Source: Tuctoria greenei
Lineage: Eukaryota; Streptophyta; Magnoliopsida; Poales; Poaceae
DNA length: 64,000 nt
Reading direction: 5' to 3'
Assembly: GCA_036927565.1 (NCBI GenBank)
Contig: JAYESD010000002.1
Coordinates: forward strand, 73,965,735 to 74,029,734
Notes under the pieces: model-generated
Seen by the model: only the letters and a program-made list of their open reading frames with translations
What the model was told of the DNA's origin: nothing
Database searches by the model: none
Translations under genes and position numbers: made by a program
Part shown: positions 34,610 through 46,243 of the stretch, in pieces
How positions within the stretch are numbered: the stretch's first letter is position 1
Layout: each line of letters begins with the position of its first letter

Positions 34610-36270
34610 TGTTGTTGGCTCCTAAGGTATACTAACAAATCATCCCCGATAATAGTGCCAGAAATGCTTGTTGGTATTACTTACGCACCATTAACTAAAC
34701 ATCTCCAACTGACATGTTATAAATGCTTGTTAATGGTTCTATTGGATCACAGAGTGAATTCCACAAGCGCACATAGGTATCATTGTAGCATTTTCCCTTA
34801 AGAGTATTCCCAAGGGTGTCATTTATTTGATCCCAAAGGAAGGCGGGGTAGAGATATAACAATCATTCATCAAATGAAAAGGGTAGAAAGATCTAGGTAA
34901 GGATCTAGTAAGGATGGATAAAATAATATTAGAGGTAGTGTGACACACACAAAAGCTTTCAAGTCTAAGGGCGATAGAAGGATCCTAGAGGTTAGTTAAG
35001 GTTGAAAGTTATGGAGCTACTCCTACTATGCTCTATTGTACATATACATAGTCTAAACTAATTATCCATAAGCTAGATCAATAGTGAATACTTATGCTAT
35101 GTGGTTCAACGCATCGGGCATGGGCATACCCCTAGCAATACTAGAGCGACTCCCGCCAAGAGCCTGTGGCATAGCCGAACGTGGAGGATTACAAAGGACA
35201 GATAAGACTGTCACCACCTACTGCCTACCTCTTCAATCCGTGGGTCTACGAGACATCCAATGCTACTTATCTATCCTAACACCATGCTAGCATATTAAGT
35301 AATTACCTTGAGAGCCTAGGCACAATCCATCCTAAGGCAATGAATTGAATCATCATTGAACCAATGTTGATACATAACATAATTATCCATACTAACCTAG
35401 TTATGTTATAATTAACTAAACTATAGTGGGGGTCTATAGGTTCTATGATAATGAGATATGTTCATGATAAAATAGTCATATAAGCTATACCTTCCACATA
35501 CATGGACTCCACAATCAAACAAGAAACGCTTTGTCCAAGTATATGCATGAGTAGAGACTAAAGATACTATCTTTATTATGCATAAAGTCACAAATATGAG
35601 AAAGAATACATGAGCCATACCTTTCCCAATGTAGGATTGGGAAGAGAGAGACTCCTTACTCCTTTCCCAATTTTGACTTGGGACTAGAGACTCTCCTCTC
35701 TACAACCTAACTCCTCTAAGACTATGGATGATAGTGTATACAATAGAGATGAAGCTCAAGTGGTGTGTGTTGAAGTGAGGGGTAGGGGGTCCTATTTATA
35801 CTAGTGTTGAGGTCGGTTCCCGCCACCAAAAGCGCACAGATCAGTCACCATTGACTCCAGGGAGCCGGGAGGAGCCAACACGTGGAGTTTGACTGAGTTT
35901 GGCGCCAGGAAGAGGTCGGCCGAACCAGGTCAAGGCACCAATTCTTGTGTGCTTTCTCCAGGTGGCTTCCAGGTGGGTCCCCTTGATGTATATGGGTGCA
36001 ACACCGTTGGATCTCCTCGGATACTTCTGTTTATGGGCCATTTGATCCATGGGATGCCACGTGTCGTCGCCTGATTGGCTGGGATGATATTTTATAGGAT
36101 TGGTCCCTCTACATTTCCTCATTTCCTTCATAAAATGCTGCATACACATATTTCTCCAAGTCCAAGTGGAATTGGGTTAGATAGAAAGGTGATGTGTGCA
36201 AGAAATGACAAATCCTTCACATAATTGAGTTAAATTGACAGATGAAATTGGTATATAACAGTCGTCAACA
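34610..36270 (-). repeat. E3 left (3') LTR
   Basis: 1661 bp, nearly identical along its length to 42900-44576, with small differences including a gap near 35930 where the right copy has extra bases (about 44216-44238). The short ORFs inside are LTR by-products found in both copies. Confidence 0.88.
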
Positions 36271-36285
36271 AACTCCCCCAAGCTT

Positions 36286-37639
36286 ATCCTTTGCTCGTCC
36301 CGAGCAAAGTCAAGACTTTAGGTTGATGATCAGGAGTTGTTACAATGTCTTATTTTCAAAAGTATCTAATGCACAACAAGATACTCTACCTAGTATTGCA
36401 GAAATTGGCTATGATACTCTACCCTTCTTAAGTTATCATGGGGCTTATGCTTTCTCATATTCATGAGTAGTTGAAAGGTAGAATAACAAATGGAGCAACA
36501 TAGCCTAGAAATCAAGTTCCACTTAAATCCCGGAGAATTCAGTTTTGATATTAAGTACCTCAATTTGATTCTCTCAGTCACTCCTTTGTGGATAGTGGAA
36601 ATATTTCCTCACCAAAGTATTGTGCCTCTACTATTCCTACTCATTGGATATGGCTTGTATGTGGAGCTTGGTAGGGAAAGTAAGTAGGCATATTTGCAGC
36701 ACATAATATTGCTAAGTCAAAAGAGTAAGCCTTAGGAGAATTCAAATTAAAACTTTTTGATTCAATACTAGTGCATGTGTGATGGAGTGGAAGTGGATGT
36801 GGATACTTGAGATAACTCCTTTTTGGTGTAATCTCTCTTTCTTTTGCAGGGATGAAACATGGCTACTTTCTTTTCTATTTTTTTCATGCTTATGATGTAA
36901 GCATTTTTTTTTTCATTTTCTTTTTGTAGCCATGTGTTCTACTCCCTTTCTTTGCAATGAATTTGGAAGAGAGTGCTAAACATGAATAACATGGAGTTTC
37001 TCCTTTTGTTGTGGTATGGTGGATATGATGAACATTTTGCTTACTTCTAGTGTAGAAGTATAGCATGTGCAAGTGAAGTCTTGAATTCAAAAAGAGTTGA
37101 ATGATTTCTCACATAGGTCTATACTAGTTTGACTAGGCTCAATGTGAAAGCAAATAGCATATGCATAAGGTTTTGTCTATGTATGAACATCATATGGCTT
37201 TGGTAGGTATTTCCAATCAATTGAGGGAAACTTAAATCTTTTTAGAATTTCTCCGGAAATCTAAATTTTACTTTCAAACTAGGACTATCAGCCCTATTAC
37301 CAGTTCTAATCTCTCAACAACCTAGAATTAGATCAAGCTTTTGCTACCCAAAACTTCCAAATTAAGGTAAAAGTATTTCGAACCAATGAAAGCAATATTC
37401 GGAGAGTAGCAAGTTGTAAACTAGAGACTTAGGAAAATAAAACAGAGCAACTATTCATCATTTCATCTATGTGAATTCTAAATAATTCTTACCGCACATC
37501 TTTATTTGATGAAAGTAAATCTAACCTATTATTATTATTATTTTTAAATGCAAGGTGGATGATGGATGAATGGAAAATAAATATGCAAGGAATGTGATAC
37601 ATGTTACCTCAAGTGGGGGTCCTCCCCCAAGCTTGTTCT
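36286..37639 (-). other. E3 non-coding region between ORF1 and 3' LTR
   Basis: AT-rich sequence with no convincing ORF and no repeats beyond homopolymer runs. It is probably the 3' untranslated part of E3. Confidence 0.55.
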
Positions 37640-40008
37640 TCAACTACCTTCGTGATATGGGTTGAACCCTTGATGACGGAAGTACGCTGCAAGATTGGCT
37701 TGTTGTTGTTGTAGCGCCGTGTTGAAGTTGATGAATTGAGCATTCATGTGTTGTTGCCAATCCTGGGTACCTTGAACATGCTCCTGGAGTGTGCTGTAGA
37801 TGTCACCCGTTCTCACTTCAAGTTCTCCCATACGTCTAGTGAGGTTCGTCATTCCTTGGCTATAGTCATGATGACTTCTGGCCGAAAAGGAACAACGTCC
37901 TCTCATGGATGTTGGGGGCAAGCTGCTAGAGCTTGAAATGGATAAGGGTTGATCCCTTTGCCATTCTTGCCAAGATGATCCCCCAGTCTCATACGTCGGA
38001 GGTTGAGTCCATCCGGGCTCATAACCCGTTGGGTTCTCTTCCTCTTGGTATTCATGGACCGGAGAGATTATCGGTGGCATGCCTGTGGCTGCAGCCCTCG
38101 CACGATTTCTTGTTACCCTGCCAGAAACATTACTTCTTCTTGCTTCCTCAAGGGGAAGAAGGTTAATGGTTAGCCTCCGACATTTGTACAAATGAAAATC
38201 TGGGTTAGGTACCCAAATTTCATTGACAAAGCCGGGATAGAAAAATATCAAGGACCCATCCTGATCATGCTTAAGGGTATGTCCTTGCACTAAATAGTCT
38301 TCATCAATTAATTCTCTTTCAGTTTCAACATATTCAAATGAAGAGTATTTAAGTGCTCCTACCTTTTCAGCAATACGAGTAATCAATGAAGTGCATTCAA
38401 TTGGTCCTGATTTGGAAATGTAATCTAACCATTGTGTCATCATGGCTTTGACTGGAGCAACTTTTATCTTTTTAGTCATGGCAAACAAAATTTTAAATTC
38501 ATCATCTCGCACAACCCTAACATCTCCCCTAGGGAACATAGTCATAGCCACCCATCTATGCATGAGGCGTAAGGTAGGGTTTTGGATGTGGCTATTCCTA
38601 GGAGCCCTACATGTGACCTCACTAGTTAGCTCATGCCAAAAACTTTGTTTATTAAACTTAGGCAAATTGTCTAAATCTAGAAAACACCATTTATGGAAGC
38701 CTAGGATGCTACCTAATTCTTTCCATAGGATGTTATATTCTTTTTGAAATAATCTAAAAGCAATACCATTAAATTCTATTCTTAGAGTGCAAAATATTGG
38801 ATAGTGAGAAGGCGTGAACCTTTCTCCTCTATGTGAGCAAAGTCATCAAATCCAATTGTATGCCAAATGTAAAGTGTCGGTACCCTAGAAACCGTACACC
38901 CCTTGAGGTTACAAAGATCTCATTGGAAAGTCATCTACTTGGTTTGAAGACCCTCGGGGGCCCACATGTCAGACATAACCGTACCCACTTCTCCAACATG
39001 GTTAATCCCTGGGTCGCCATGTGTACTACCAAACCGGAGCTACCGCCCACAAGGGGGAAGCTCCGGGCCATGTACCGAAATGGCACCTCCGGACTTAACC
39101 CCAGACCGAGAGAAGCTCCGGACCTGACACGTGTCGGGTAGCCCCGGAGCTACCTATTTCCCATAGTATGCTCCGGAGCTGCCACGTGTCCATCCGTCGG
39201 ATTTTCAACCCCTAACCTCCGGAAGACCCCGCAACGGCTCCGGATCTTCAAAGGGGAATCAAGGACTTCAAGACCCGATTAAGTGTCATTAATACTATAT
39301 TAATGACACTTAAACGGACGATCTTAACACCAGTAACGGTGCTGTCAAAGCCCGTTACAGGGTCATTAAGTGCAATTAAATGTGTATCAATACTAATAAC
39401 CGCCGGGGCCACATGTCGGGCCAGGCTAATTTGTAACGGCCTGCCCTTGTACTATAAAAGGACAGGCCGACGACACGTTATGGGGGAGACACACGCGCCT
39501 CATACACTCATCACAAGCTCATACTGCTAATACAACACCAACACATCCGTGGAGTAGGGTATTACGCTCAGGCGGCCTGAACCACGTAAATTCTTGTGTC
39601 TCCTGTGTCAATTCTTATTCACCTTCTTGAATCTCCGCGCGCCCACACCGAACATCAAACTCCCCTATCACTTTAGTAGTGTAGGGAGATCTGCCAGTTC
39701 CAAACTGCCGACAGAAAGAAATTCAGAGTCCATACCTATTTTGGAGATCAAATGTGGATCGTAAGCCTTGGTGTGGCGGAACTCACGATCTTGGAGAATC
39801 CTACGTGCTTGATCTTCAACTTCGCTTCGTATGTCGAGGTCGTTGTCATGAAGAAGTTGGTGTGAGTTGCTTCTCTCTTCCATGGGAGTGTCCTCACACA
39901 CACACTTCTCCTCCTTGGGCTTGTACCCATGGAAGAGAGGCGTGCACTAGAACCTTCACCATGGCTTGAGCTTGCAGACCCCTTCCTCTTTCCGGACAAC
40001 CTCTCCAT
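37640..40008 (-). pseudogene. ATHILA-type ORF1 of E3, interrupted by a solo LTR
   Basis: The minus-strand gene starts at 40008 (MERLSGKRKGSASS). It changes frame near the CA-repeat at 39895 and reads to 39714. After the solo LTR it resumes at about 38874 and ends at 37640. The part 38665-37640 is open for 341 residues (WHELTSEVTC, RWVAMTMFPRGD, a basic RNRARA stretch and a Gln-rich tail). It resembles the ATHILA ORF-1 family (PF03078-like), a helical protein of unknown function common in Athila-clade elements. Broken by insertion, a frame change and stops in 38666-38874. Confidence 0.72.
38875..39713 (+). mobile_element. Solo LTR inserted in E3 ORF1
   Basis: 839 bp starting TGTCGGTACCC and ending CTGCCGACA, with a TATA box (TATAAAAGG) near 39452-39460. 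Flanks TAAAG (38870-38874) and GAAAG (39714-39718) are a 5-bp TSD with one mismatch. There is no internal region and no second LTR, so it is the product of LTR-LTR recombination. Sequence style and a shared block near 39550-39600 relate it to the LTR of E2. Confidence 0.82.
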
Positions 40009-40640
40009 GTCTTTTTGAGTTCAACAAGCAAGAACAAAACAAGGCGAGAAAAATCCAAAAAGAAGCGATGTTTGGAAAACAAAACTCTCAACAAATTTTC
40101 TCCTCTTGAAAGCTTGAGTGTAAAATGCAAATGCAAACAAAAGAAAATCTTTTTGGGGATGGATTTGAGCAAGAGTGTTGCAATTAAGAGCAAGAAAAAC
40201 AAGGTGAGCTAGAGAGTGACTTGGGGAGGTGTAAAATGATGTGGTGTGTGAAGAGAAGTGCTCCTCACGGCCACAATTTATAGGGTGCACCTTCAAACGG
40301 TCACTTAGGGTTCAAAATGTAGCCGTTGGAGGAAGGGAAGCCAAATTGGCTCCACTTCCTGTTCGACCGACCTGACAGGTGGCCCCCCTAGTTCCCCTTT
40401 TGGCAAATGGCTCCCCAACGGCTATAAATTTAGCACGTTGGTGAAATGCCACATGTGCAGCTCAGAAAATTGTTTTTCAAATAAAAACCCTTTTCAAATC
40501 CAATAATTTTTTTTAAAAGAAAGGAAGAAAAATTATAGTTGAGAATATAAGATTCCCAACTTAATAGGAAACTCAAATATGCAATGGGAAAAATCCAAAT
40601 GGGGTGGAAAAAGAAAGAAAGAAAAATAAAGTGAGATAAC
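40009..40640 (-). other. E3 non-coding region between protease and ORF1
   Basis: AT-rich, no RT or integrase motifs in any frame. In a full Athila element about 3 kb of pol would lie here, so this is where pol is missing. Confidence 0.55.
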
Positions 40641-42778
40641 TACCAATTTAACCTATTGGCGTAGGTCTCACCACTGTCCGATGATATGGACATTCCTCCG
40701 TCTTCATTTCACATCCGGGCCTGGAGGGATGGACTCGGACGGCTTGTCTTGCTTCTTACGCCATTCCTTCTTTGGCGGCTTGGTGGACTTGGGCCTTCAT
40801 GAAGGTCCAGACGATTCCGTCGCCTTTGGGTATCGGCGTGGTCGAAACGACGGATTCTCCCCGTAGATTAACCTTCTCATAAATGCAATGAGTGAGTCCA
40901 CCTTTGGAGGTGTGACTTTGACCTCTCTGATGTGTTTATCATTCGACCCATACTTGATTCGAATCAAGGAGCATTGTTCTGATTATGGCCGAAAGTTAAA
41001 CCTTTCCTCCTTGCCATTGATACAGAAGTGGATTTCTCCAGCTCCCACATCTATGCGAGCTTTTGCAGTGCTTAGGAATGGACGCCCAAGAATGAGTGGT
41101 GTATCTTCTCAGTGTCCATGTCTAGCACCACAAAATCCACGGGTATGAAGCAGTTCTGGATCTTCACCGGGACGTCTTCATCAATACCTGCTGGGTAACG
41201 GACTGAAGAGTCAGCAAGTTGTAGTTGCATTGGTGTTGGAGTCAGCTCTGTGAAGTTCAGATGGTCGAACACAACCTTGGGCATCACACTAACACTTGCT
41301 CCCAGATCACAAAGTGCCTTGTCAAATTGGTGAGCCCTAATTCAGCATGAAATGGTAGGACATCCAGGGTCCTTCTGCCAGTTGTTCTCTCGTACAAAAA
41401 TCATGTTGACATTTTCCGTCAGAGGTTCTGGCTGGCCTGCCATTTTGCCATTCTCTATCGGAGGAATAGCAGCTTCCTGCTGAGCCAACTGAGTCTCGAG
41501 CATCTTGTTGAAGCTTAGTTGATTCTTGAAGGTTGAGGATAGTCCTTCCATCTTTGCATTGATATTCTCTAGGGTCTTGTCATTAGCTGACAGCTTCTTG
41601 GCTAGGGCATCGTTGATCTTGAGCTGGCTAATGGCAAGTTCTCTCACTTTGGGCTGATTTCCAGGGTTGCCATTGTTGTTGTACCCTCCTTGAAAGAATG
41701 GGCGTTGTTGACCCCACCCTTGACCTCCTGGACGATAGCTATTATTGTTGTTGAAATTTCCGTTGTTGGCGAGGTATAAGACATCCTCACGAGTTTCTAG
41801 GCAATCATTGCCCATATGACCCGTGTCGCCACAGACTTCACATGTGATGTGAGAGTCTAGGGCATAGGCATTGCCAGACACTTCACCACTGGCTTGTCCA
41901 TCAATATTCTTCATTAGGAGGTCCAATTTTGCAGCGACCATGTCCACCTCTTTCAAGGTGTGCATGCCTCGCTGTCGGGTATGGAGACGCTCATCATTCC
42001 ATCCCATGTTGGATACCATCTTCTCAATAAGATCTTTAGCTTTTGGCACTGTTAATCAGAAGAAGGCTCCTCCAGCAGCAGCATCCAAATGGTCACGAGC
42101 TGATGGGATCAACCCGTTATAGAAATTTTGAATAAGGGGCCAGTCATCCATCCCATGGTGGGGGCAGGCTAGGATGTACTCCTGAAGTCTTTCCCATGCC
42201 TCGGGAATAGATTCCTTGGGCTCTTGATGAAAGCTGGAAATCCTTCCACGTAGGGCATTGGTTTTGCCCAACAGGAAGAATTTGGCGAGGAATGTCGTAG
42301 AACATTTCTCCCAAGTGTCCACAACACTTCGGTTCGCATAGAACCACTGTTGCGCTCTCCCAAGGAGGGAGAACAGGAATAGTCTCAGACGGATCGCATC
42401 CGGAGACACGTCCTTGATTTTAAAAGTGCTACAGATCTCGAGGAATTGTTGCAGGTGAGCACTTGCATCCTCGTTAGCCTTTCCACAGAATGGGTTGGCT
42501 TGCACCATAGTGATAAGGCCAGTTTTGATCTCTAATTTCACATCTCCCGTGTTAACAGCGGGCCCAATAGGCACATTGTTAGCAGAGGGAGCTGAGAACT
42601 CACGAAGGGTCTTCTGGGCCATTGGTGTTTGGATTGTTGGTGCAGAAATGCTGGCTTGTCTTGCCGCTCGAATCTTCTGAGGAGTAACGACACGGGGTCG
42701 GTCTCTCAGAAGAGATTCGGGATCTTCAACAAAGTTTTCTGGCAGGCGGAAACCAGACATACAGTACCCTGTTTTCAC
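40641..42778 (-). pseudogene. E3 gag-protease polyprotein
   Basis: The minus-strand frame from the ATG at 42778 runs to about 41072 with in-frame stops near 42053 and 41342. It contains a Retrotrans_gag domain (AQQWFYANRSVVDTWEKCSTTF), a CCHC knuckle (CEVCGDTGHMGNDC), an Asn/Gly-rich stretch, and a protease whose active-site loop reads ALCDLGASVSVMP. A frame change near 41090 moves to a frame with an LILGRPFL-type flap and then to a C-terminal tail ending near 40650. Athila-like order; damaged. Confidence 0.82.
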
Positions 42779-42873
42779 ATTAAAAATGCAAAAAAAAAAG
42801 AATGGTGATCCTACTAAAATCCTACCCAGGGTTCTATCCTATTCACTTAGTCATGTTATATATCTATTTGCCT

Positions 42874-42891
42874 TCCCCGGCAACGGCACCA
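42874..42891 (-). promoter_or_regulatory. E3 primer-binding site (tRNA-Asp type)
   Basis: The minus strand reads TGGTGCCGTTGCCGGGGA, eight bases inside the right LTR. It differs at one base from the Asp-tRNA PBS used by Athila/Tat elements. Confidence 0.85.
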
Positions 42892-42899
42892 GAAATGCT

Positions 42900-44576
42900 T
42901 GTTGACGCCTCCTAAGGTATACTAACAAATCATCCCCGACAATAGTGCCAGAAATGCTTGTTGGTATTACTTACGCACCATTAACTAAACATCTCCAACT
43001 GATGTGTCAGAAATGCTTGTTAATGATTCTATTGGATCACAGAGTGAATTCCGCAAGCGCACGGAGGTATCATTGTAGCATTTCCCCTTAAGAGTATTCC
43101 CAAGGGTGTCATTTATTTGATCCCAAAGGAAGGTGGGGTAGAGATATAACAATCATTCATCAAATGAAAAGGGTAGAAAGATCTAGGTAAGGATCTAGTA
43201 AGGAGGGATAAAATAATATTGGAGGTAGTGTGACACACATAAAAGCTTTCAAGTCTAAGGGGGATAGAAGGATCCAAGAGGTTAGTTAAGGTTGAGAGTT
43301 ATGGAGGTACTCCTACTATGCTCTATTGTACATATACATAGTCTAAACTAATTATCCATAAGCTAGATCAATAGTGAATACTTATGCTATGTGGTTCAAC
43401 ACATCGGGCACGGGCTTACCCCTAGCAATACTAGAGCGACTCCCACCAAGAGCCTGTGGCATAGCCGAACGTGGAGGATTACAAAAGACAGATAGGACTG
43501 TCACCACCTACTGGCTACCTCCTCAATCCGTGGGTCTACGAGAACTCCAATGCTACTTAGCTATCCTAGCACCATGCTAGCATATTAAGTAATTACCTTA
43601 AGAGCCTAGGCACAATCCATCCTAGTGCAATGAATTGAATCATCATTGAACCAATGTTGATAGATAACATAATTATCCATACTAACCTAGTTATGTTATA
43701 ATTAACTAAACTATAGTGGGGGTCTATAGGTTCTATGATAATGAGATATGTTCATGATAAAATAGTCATAGAATATATACCTTCCACATACATGGACTCC
43801 ACAATCAAACAAGAAACGCTTTGCCCAAGTATATGTATGAGTAGAGACTAAAGATACTATCTTTATTATGCATAAAGTCACAAATACAAGAAAGAATACA
43901 TGAGCCATACCTTTTCCAATGTAGGATTGGGAAGAGAGAGACTCCTTACTCCTTTCCCAATTTGGACTTGGGACTAGAGACTCTCCTCTCTACAACCTAA
44001 CTCCTCTAAGACTATGGATGATAGTGTATACAATAGAGATCAAGCTGAAGTGGTATGTGTTGAAGTGAGGGGTAGGGGGTCCTATTTATACTAGTGTTGA
44101 GGTCGGTTCCCGCCACCAAAAGCGCTTGAATCAGTCACCATTGACTCCAGGGAGTCGGGAGGAGCCAACACGTGGAGTTTGACTGAGTTTGGCGCCAAGA
44201 AGAGGTCGGCCGAACCCCTGGTTCGGCCGACCTGGTCAAGGCACCAATTCTCGTGTGCTTTCTCCAGGTGGCTGCCAGGTGGGTCCCCTTGATGTATATG
44301 GGTGCAACACCGTTGGATCTCCTCGGATACTTCTGTTTGTGGGCCATTTGATCCATGGGATGCCACGTGTCGTTGCCTGATTGGCTGGGATGATATTTTA
44401 TAGGATTGGTCCCTCTACATTTCTTGATTTCCTGCATGAAATGCTGTATACACATATTTCTCCAAGTCCAAGTGGAATTGGGTTAGATAGAAAGGTGATG
44501 TGTGCAAGAAATGACAAATCCTTCACATAATTGAGTTAAATTGACGGATGAAATTGGTATATAACAGCCGTCAACA
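42900..44576 (-). repeat. E3 right (5') LTR
   Basis: 1677 bp, TGTTGACGCC...CCGTCAACA, partner of 34610-36270. The right flank AGGGT is one base different from the left flank AGGGC. Confidence 0.88.
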
Positions 44577-45149
44577 AGGGTCGTATTCGGCATCAAGATT
44601 GTGCCGTCTCTCCCGCTGCCGCTCAATGATGACGCGACCATCTATCCGAGCTTGACGACGGTCAAGCTCGGCCCTCAGGTCCTCCATGGGGATCTGACCA
44701 GCGCTAGTAAGCCTGGTGGAACGAGAGTCGGCGGTGCAACGGTCGATGGATGGCGTGCCCGATAGCGACACATGACGCCTCCCTCAGTTTGGGGAGTTGA
44801 TGGATGCAATTACTAAGTGGTCGATGTCTTGGATCCACTGCTGAGCTGCTCCCTGCGAAGCGTTCAAGGACGGTGGATGGTGGGGAAGGGCCCTGGCTGC
44901 TGCCAGAGCACTCTCCGGACTTGCACCTGGCAGCTCCAGGGGCGCCGACTGGGCCGGGATGTGCCCGGATGCACCGCCCTGGCCATCTGCATCTGTGCGG
45001 GAGCGTGATGGATCAGAATGTACCGCTCGGACAATGGATCTGATCACCGGACGACGGCCACAAAAACCACCATCCACGGGCTTGATGAACACCATTGTGG
45101 TGAAAGCGCAACCACTTTTTTGAGAAAAAATCCCTTCCTGGCGTGCCAA
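44577..45149 (-). pseudogene. E1 gag N-terminal fragment
   Basis: One minus-strand frame of about 190 codons from 45149 to 44577, with a single TGA at 44784-44786. It has an Ala/Pro-rich N-terminus (ALAAARALPHHPPS), QQWIQDIDHLV, then MEDLRAELDRRQARIDGRV and a basic RERRHNLDAEYDP end, matching the N-terminal gag style of E2. It stops at the E3 insertion site; on the other side (34609) the gag does not continue, so E1 had already lost the capsid domain and pol. Confidence 0.7.
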
Positions 45150-45150
45150 A
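45132..45150 (-). promoter_or_regulatory. E1 primer-binding site
   Basis: Next to the right LTR the minus strand reads TTTGGCACGCCAGGAAGGG. Position fits a PBS; the tRNA is not assigned. Confidence 0.6.
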
Positions 45151-45434
45151 TATCAAAGTATTCTTGCGACACTTCCCTCGGGCATGCTATGTGAGCAGCC
45201 TACAAAGGTTCTTGATCGGCAGAGCTTAGTCCTCTATCGAGAGATTACGCGTATGAGAGTTGTGACACTGTGGTTTTTACATGGTTCAAACCGCAAGAGT
45301 GTAAAACCCTACTCCACGGTAAGGTTGTATTACTGGTGTGGTGTGTGAATACGTAGATTGGGGGATCAGAGGTGGCCTCTAAGTCAGTGGATCTCCGGTT
45401 CTTTTATAGTCTAAAGCCGGACAACTTACAAGTG
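45151..45434 (-). repeat. E1 right (5') LTR, first part
   Basis: 284 bp, matching 18358-18644 of the left LTR. Broken by CACTA-2 at ...TTACAAGTG; resumes at 61361. Confidence 0.88.
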
Positions 45435-45860
45435 CACTACGTAAAAAAGGCTCATACGAGACGGGCCCGAACGAAGAAGGGAGACGAATAAACTGTGCGT
45501 CTCCGTCGTCGCATCTCGCATTATGTTGGCATCAGAGACGGGCTTCAAGGCGCGTCGCCGATCAAACTAGGTGTGAGACACGCTCAAAAGAAGCGCCTCT
45601 CCTTTCTTTTTTGTCATAACAAACGATCTCTACAGTGTCATTGGAGACACCGCTGGCGCGCGTCGTCACCAGCTTACAAGCGTGATAGGCCTTACAAAGC
45701 ACGTCGCATATATATTGACTAATCTGAGACTCTCTGTTATGTACCGCATCGCAGATTCATTAACTTATGTGAGATAGACTTTATAGAAGATTGTCTCCTT
45801 TATGTAGGTTATCTGAGACGCTCTCTGCTACAGCTCGTCGCGGATTGTTTACATGCACTA
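45435..45860. repeat. Left subterminal repeats of CACTA-2
   Basis: Many GAGACG/CGTCTC-type words in both orientations (for example GGAGACG, GCGTCTCC, CGCGTCG, CTGAGACTCTC), often as imperfect palindromes of about 25-40 bp. The same words recur at 46985-47290. Confidence 0.75.
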
Positions 45861-46083
45861 TTATTAGGAGCTAGCCAAGATTTGGCAGCCGTATTACCAG
45901 TGTCAGCAACATACTGTTCATGAACATATGTATAGCCAAAATTATCACACGTTAAATTATAATGACCAATCAAATATTACCAAAGTATCAATTGTGGTTA
46001 TCAAGTATACTAATTACACAACAAAGACTGTTTATCCTGATTACAATGTAACTAATTACACATGTCATAACTACCATCATCTC

Positions 46084-46164
46084 AAAATTCTCTTGATCAA
46101 TGACTTCATTGACGATGAGCCTTCATAGCCTCTAATGCTCCAATTGTGACATCCTAAAATTCAA
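46084..46164 (+). repeat. Direct repeat left of the ARGONAUTE fragment
   Basis: Shares TCAATGACTTYATT, ACGATGAGCCTTCAT and GACATCCT-AAATTCAA with 46612-46676, in the same orientation. The left copy has about 20 extra bases between the last two blocks. The pair brackets the captured exons. Confidence 0.7.
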
Positions 46165-46243
46165 CTGTAATAAACACAAGAACAAATTGGTATACAATTG
46201 TAATAAACATAGGAACTGTTAGTGAATGGAGAACAAAGCTTAC

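Larger units (their letters stand above)
34610..44576 (-). mobile_element. E3: Athila-like gypsy retrotransposon lacking RT, RNase H and integrase
   Basis: LTRs at 34610-36270 and 42900-44576 (1661 and 1677 bp) begin TGTTG and end CAACA. Flanks AGGGC (34605-34609) and AGGGT (44577-44581) form a TSD with one mismatch. The minus-strand PBS at 42874-42891 matches the Asp-type TGGYGCCGTTGCCGGGGA, and a polypurine tract (GCTTGGGGGAG) lies at 36273-36285. Internally there are gag-protease and an ATHILA-type ORF1, with no RT or integrase between. Inserted in E1. Confidence 0.88.
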
